Shown here piece after piece: positions 59,697-64,000 of a DNA stretch of 64,000 nt. Each line of letters opens with the position of its first letter. Position 1 is the stretch's first letter. Source of the stretch: Monoplex corrugatus. Taxonomy: Eukaryota > Mollusca > Gastropoda > Littorinimorpha > Ranellidae. The translations under genes and the position numbers were made by a program. The stretch is taken from the NCBI GenBank assembly GCA_030674185.1, contig CM060306.1:37100483-37164482 (forward strand), written 5' to 3'. The notes beneath the pieces were generated by a model that worked only from the letters and a program-made list of their open reading frames with translations, did no database searches and was not told where the DNA came from.

Positions 59697-59919
59697 TACC
59701 ACTCGGTATAAACTGCCCATGTGCCGTACATGGCACAGTAGGAATTATCATCCCATCTGCTAGCCACGACCTGATTTACAAAAGGCAAAAAATCATATCA
59801 AAACCTGTCCTTGTGCATCTGTGACTCAGAAAAAATGGAATCAGGGGTAAAGTTGTTTCGCTGTATTAGGAGTACATCAATGAAATTAATTTAACACTAT
59901 GGATAGAAGTGGGACAAAG

Positions 59920-61230
59920 TTCTGTAATTATTTCATTATACTCAGGATTTGAAACAAGATGATGTCTGCAGTCCTATGTTGCTTTCACTTTTTATCAATA
60001 TCTTAGTACTAGATATTGTTAATCATAGTAGAAATGGCATGATAGCAGAAATGGCATAACTTTATCTACAAATTTGATCCAGATATTTATCATGCGTTTT
60101 GTGGATATCATTTTACTATCTGAAGCTACCATAGGACTGCAGACTCAATTGAACATTCTCTATAGGGCCGTTAACAAACTCAAACTAAAGGTAAACATGC
60201 GAAAGTTCATGTTAAGATTTTTTGGGAAGGATACTATGATTTTTGGTATCTCATGAATATGTCACTACCTTGGAATCTACTTCACAACAAAACATTGTTT
60301 CAGTTTCATATGTCAAGATCTCGTTACAAAAACAAAAAAATATTTTGAGTATTTCAAGTACTTGTACCAATATAAATATAATTTAATAGACATTCCAGAA
60401 GCTTTTGATTCACAAGTGTAACCAGTAGTACAATAAGTAGAAGAGGTATATGGAATGTGGACATAAGAAGTACACTAGTTTGCTCTGAGAGGATTTCTAG
60501 GCATAAATTTGAATACACTAAAAGAACATGATTTGTTGGAAGTTCGGAAGATTCCATTTGTATATGTATTTCTTTCTCTGATGTCTATGACACTGGCTAA
60601 AGTTAGTCTGCATAGATGATACCAGATTACCAGCTACAGCTTACGAAATGTTGTATGACTTAGATTGCAGAGGTAGGCATTCCTTTGCATCTAATGTTCG
60701 CATGTGTTTAAGTCAATCTGGATTTGGCTTTGTTTGCAAATATCAAGGAGTAGGAAATATAAATGGTTTTATAAACTGTTTATGGAGTTAAGCAAAGAAT
60801 CACAGACTGTACATGGCAGAGTTGGAATAATCATATGCAATCTATCTACAGATTTAGTTTTGAAGAATGTTCAGATCTTCAAACTGTACTGAACCTAACA
60901 TCCTAATGTAAATGAACAGATTTACCAAACAAGCACTGGCAAAAATTTAGGCGTGATATGTCAGAAATCATAATGCACTCCAAACAATGTGTTATGAAAA
61001 AATAGTAAATGTAACTTGTGTAACTGTGACATTCAGGATGAAATCCATTATATTTTTAAAGTTTCAACATGTTGATGATTAAAAAACTGATTCCTGACAC
61101 ATACTGGAAATTTCCCACAAGAGAAAAGTTAACTCTACTTCTTGCAATAAGAAATGAACAACTCGCTCAAAAGTTACCATTGTGCCAATACAAATCTTTT
61201 AATAGGACTAAATATATTTCATAGCTATTT
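59920..61230 (+). mobile_element. Decayed LINE of unassigned clade
   Basis: Across stops the plus strand reads VCSPMLLSLFINILVLDIVN, then FVDIILLSEATIGLQTQLNI (motif C region, with the ADD worn to VDI), LYRAVNKLKLKVNMRK, HYLGIYFTTK, FALRGFLGINLNTLKEHDLL and HGRVGIIICNLSTD. The order of SPMLFSLFIN, ADDxxLLSE, GLQxQLN, KxxVNMxKT, ALRxFLGV blocks matches a LINE ORF2 I have seen in invertebrate genomes, but I cannot place the clade. Confidence 0.6.
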
Positions 61231-61849
61231 ACTAATCATTATCATCATCATCATTATCATCATCATCATCATCATCAGGTGCTTTGCCACATGGCGTTGG
61301 AGATCATGGCCTTCGATCTGTTCCTATCTCTTGTTGTCTTCAGCCATTCTGCAAGTCCGTCCAATATCTTCTCCCTGGGTCTACCTGGTGCTCTATTTCC
61401 TTCCACTTTCCCGTTGTGACCAGGTGTTCCAATTCCCCTTTTCTCATAAAATGGCGTATAAATGTTGCCTGTCTTTTCGTAATCTTCCTTATGAATGATC
61501 TTCTTGTGTCTGCCTCCATCAAGACTGTTTCATTTGTTTTCTTTGCTGTCCATGGAACTCTCAACATTCTTCCTAGAAACCACATCTTGGCTGCCTCAAT
61601 CTTGTTCTGCCTTTGTTTGTTGACTGTCCATTCCTCATAACAGTACAACATTATCGGTTCTATATAACATTCAGGAACTCTCTTCCTGATTTCAACTGTT
61701 GGTAAGAATGCTTTGGATCTTCTTGAAAGCTGTTTTGGGTGGCCAATTCTGTTGGCTATTTCTGATGTGCATCTGCAGTCTGGTTAAATGATCGTTCCCA
61801 GGTATTTAAACTTATCAACCTGTCTCAAGGTTGTGCCGTTTGCTGCTAT

Positions 61850-62476
61850 TTAGCATGAGGGGATCTCATGTTTTTTTCTGATCACCATGATTTCAGTCTT
61901 CCTGCTGTTTAGTTCAAGCCCCTTACCTTTGCTTTCTATTTCTAGTATATTCACGAGGTTATGTAGGTCCCTTTCATTTTCTGCAATTAGCATGGTGTCA
62001 TCTGCGTATCGAATGTTGTTTATCCTTTTTCCTCCAACCTTTAATCTAGTGTCTTCCTCTAAGTTTCTCATGTTTTTGCTGTAAAGTGAAAACAGATCGG
62101 GTGACAAACCACAACTTTGTCTGACTCCTCTTTTGATGTTTTGGAAAGAGCTTATACCGTTTTCTATTCTCATTGCAGCTGTTTGTTCCCAATACATACT
62201 TCTGATTATTCGTATATCTTTTCGATCAATATTGAGTCTTTCTAGTTGGTTGATCAATTCTTCATGTATTACCTGATCGAAAGCCTTGGTATAATCAACA
62301 AAGCATAAATATAATTCCTTATTCATCTCGTATGACCTATCTATGATAGTTCTTAGGATGTATATGGCATTAATAGTTCCTTTCCCTTCCACAAATCCAC
62401 ACTGTTCTTCTCCTACTTCTCTTTTGATTATATTCCTTGTCCTCATCATAATTATTCTGAATAGGATGTTTGTCAC
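61850..62476 (-). pseudogene. RTE copy 7 reverse transcriptase frame
   Basis: 208 open codons with NIIKREVGEEQCGFVEGKGT, motif A CFVDYTKAFDQVIHEEL, motif B RQSCGLSPDLFS and catalytic YADDTMLI. It ends at a stop after KKHEIPSC, where sister copies continue KITANGTT. Confidence 0.8.
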
Positions 62477-63268
62477 TCATCAAACTGATTGTGTGATGGA
62501 GTGCGCATCTTATAGCCCCTGTCTTCTTTGGAAGTGCAATGAAAATTGATTTTGACATATGTTTGGGGATTTTTCCAGTGTCATAAATTTCATTCAGGAG
62601 GACTGTTTTTTCATCAATACCGAATTCCTCCAGGGCTTCAATCATCTCTGTAGTAATGTTGTCCGGTCCTGGGGCTTTTCATCTTTTTCAGTGCTGCTCT
62701 AACTTCATCTTTCATTATGGGTGCTTCAACGTTCTTTCTTATAATGTGTACTTCGTTTCTGTCACCTTCAAAAGGTCTTCAATGTACTCTCCCCATCGGT
62801 CTAATATTTTGTCTTTTCTCCATGAGAAGTGTACCATCTTTTGATTTCAAGCAACCAGTTGATGTGCATGTATTTTTCTTGTGGACAATTTCTTCAATTC
62901 GTATGTACATACCCTGAGGATCCGTTCTGTGTCGGTCTTCTGTTTCTTTGCATTTTGTTTTCAGCCAAGCTTCCTCAGCTTCATTGCACCTATTCCTGAT
63001 TTCTTTGTTTATCTTCCTGTATATCTCCTCGTTTCTCTTTGCCTTCCTCCGTTCCTTCATCAAGCCTAGAATTTCTTTTGTCATCCAGTATTTTTTTTTT
63101 TGCTTTTCTATCTACTTCAGGGATTTCTTCACAAGCTTCATTTATCGAATTTCTCAATTTTGTCCGTTGTTCCTCAGTCACTAACGTCTTCCAAAGCACT
63201 GAATTTGTTTTGAACATGTACATTATCTTTTTTACGTATCTCTTTACCTGTTTTTAAGAGTCCAAGAT

Positions 63269-63628
63269 TTAGTTTATGTTGCTTTTGGTCTGTTTTCTTT
63301 TCCTCAGTTTCAGCCTATATCTTCCCACTACAGAATTGTGGTCACTGCTGCAGTCTGCGCTTGGTAGTGGTTTTGCTGGCAGTAAAGAATTTCTAAATCT
63401 TTTATTAATCAGGATGTAGTCAATCTGATTTTTGGTATTATCTCCTGGACTCATCCAAGTCCATTTTCTTCTATTAGGCTGCTCAAACCAGGTGTTTCTT
63501 ACTATGAACGCATTCATCTCTGCCCATTCTACAAGTTTCCCTCCCCTTTCATTTTGTGTACCAAGGCCATGAGGTCCAACTATATCCTCTACCCTATCCT
63601 GTCCCACTTTAGCATTTAAAGCTCCCAT
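63269..63628 (-). pseudogene. RTE copy 7 endonuclease C-terminal frame
   Basis: It reads NAKVGQDRVEDIVGPHGLGT, LVEWAEMNAFIVRNTWFEQP, NRRKWTWMSPGDNTKNQIDY, ILINKRFRNSLLPAKPLP and CSSDHNSVVGRYRLKLRKRK. The NQIDYILI and SDHN blocks are the catalytic end of the APE endonuclease, and both are intact here. Confidence 0.75.
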
Positions 63629-63637
63629 TATTGTGAT

Positions 63638-64000
63638 TTACATTGTGCCTTGGCCATCTCTAATACTTCGTAGAAGTTGTAGATGTGTTTCTGAGTAATT
63701 TGTAGATGTTGGTGCATACACCTGAATGATGTTGATATCAAATTGCCTGCCACCCAATTTAACCAGCAAAATTCTGTCGGAAACAGCCCAGTATCCCCTA
63801 ACTGCTTTTGATTTGTCCCTGTCCATTACGATGCCTACTCTTTCATGTGACTTTCTACCAGAATATATTACTGTATACTCTCCTGATGTTATCATGCCTG
63901 CCCCCTTCCATCTCACTTCCCCTAGTCCGAAAATACTAATGTTCAGCCTTTCCATCTCCATTTTGATATTGTCTAATCTACTTTTTTGCACAAACATACA
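63638..64000 (-). pseudogene. RTE copy 7 endonuclease N-terminal frame, cut by the window edge
   Basis: SRLDNIKMEMERLNISIFGL, GEVRWKGAGMITSGEYTVIY, DRDKSKAVRGYWAVSDRILL and VYAPTSTNY. The conserved Glu of the endonuclease (GEVRWKG) is present. It shifts frame at about 63630, before the GDFNAK block (here GALNAK). Confidence 0.75.

Larger units (their letters stand above)
61236..64000 (-). mobile_element. RTE family copy 7, continues past the right edge
   Basis: The (TGA)n tail is at the left (61236-61278, long). Reading from the right edge are the endonuclease (MEMERLNISIFGLGEVRWKG, LNAKVGQDRVEDIVGPHGLG, NERGGKLVEW intact), the linker, the RT (61850-62476: YLCFVDYTKAFDQV, GVRQSCGLSPDLFSLYS, IRYADDTMLIAENE) and the C-terminal block. 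The motif B Gly is changed (QS). Several frameshifts, e.g. near 61700, 62480, 62690, 63100 and 63630. Confidence 0.85.

Overview
The window is animal nuclear DNA, most likely from a gastropod or another mollusc. It has spliced genes with GT-AG introns, a high density of non-LTR retrotransposons of several clades, long CA/TG and CT microsatellites, and one 100-N assembly gap at 1401-1500. The species cannot be named from the sequence alone.

One host gene is visible on the minus strand. Six exons (57679-57869, 53661-54143, 35613-35941, 31745-31828, 29948-30104, 28801-28963) join in one open frame of 468 codons plus a stop. Every junction has a donor and acceptor and a matching phase. The product is a major facilitator transporter of the SLC46 (proton-coupled folate transporter-like) family. 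TM1 and the start codon are missing and probably lie beyond the right edge. The introns are large, one of them 17.7 kb, and are filled with mobile elements.

The rest is mostly retrotransposon. A single RTE-clade family is present in eight copies (3967-5820, 6911-8970, 13364-16170, 19882-20094, 21935-23345, 38800-44431, 50774-53438, 61236-64000). All end in the same short (TGA)n tail, and together they make up roughly a quarter of the window. Two L2-clade copies lie at 16170-18620 and 40036-42297, the second inserted inside an RTE copy. An I/Nimb-like LINE with an SGNH-hydrolase-like ORF1 and an endonuclease-RT-RNase H ORF2 occupies about 28735-23440, directly downstream of the host stop codon; a decayed relative lies at 19797-20800. 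Remnants of other RTE-like families are at 1-1056, 10973-11560 and 54950-57500, of an L1/Tx1-like element at 44600-45790, and of an unassigned LINE at 59920-61230. A TTAA-flanked piggyBac-like MITE lies at 46610-47255.

No new gene system was found. The observations most worth checking are: a conserved terminal hairpin shared by several LINE 3' ends; TG/CA microsatellites sitting at the same place inside LINE 3' UTRs; a 106-bp tandem duplication with exon-like structure inside the host gene; an expanded charged loop in the transporter; a 33-bp minisatellite upstream of its first visible exon; and several clear nested insertions.
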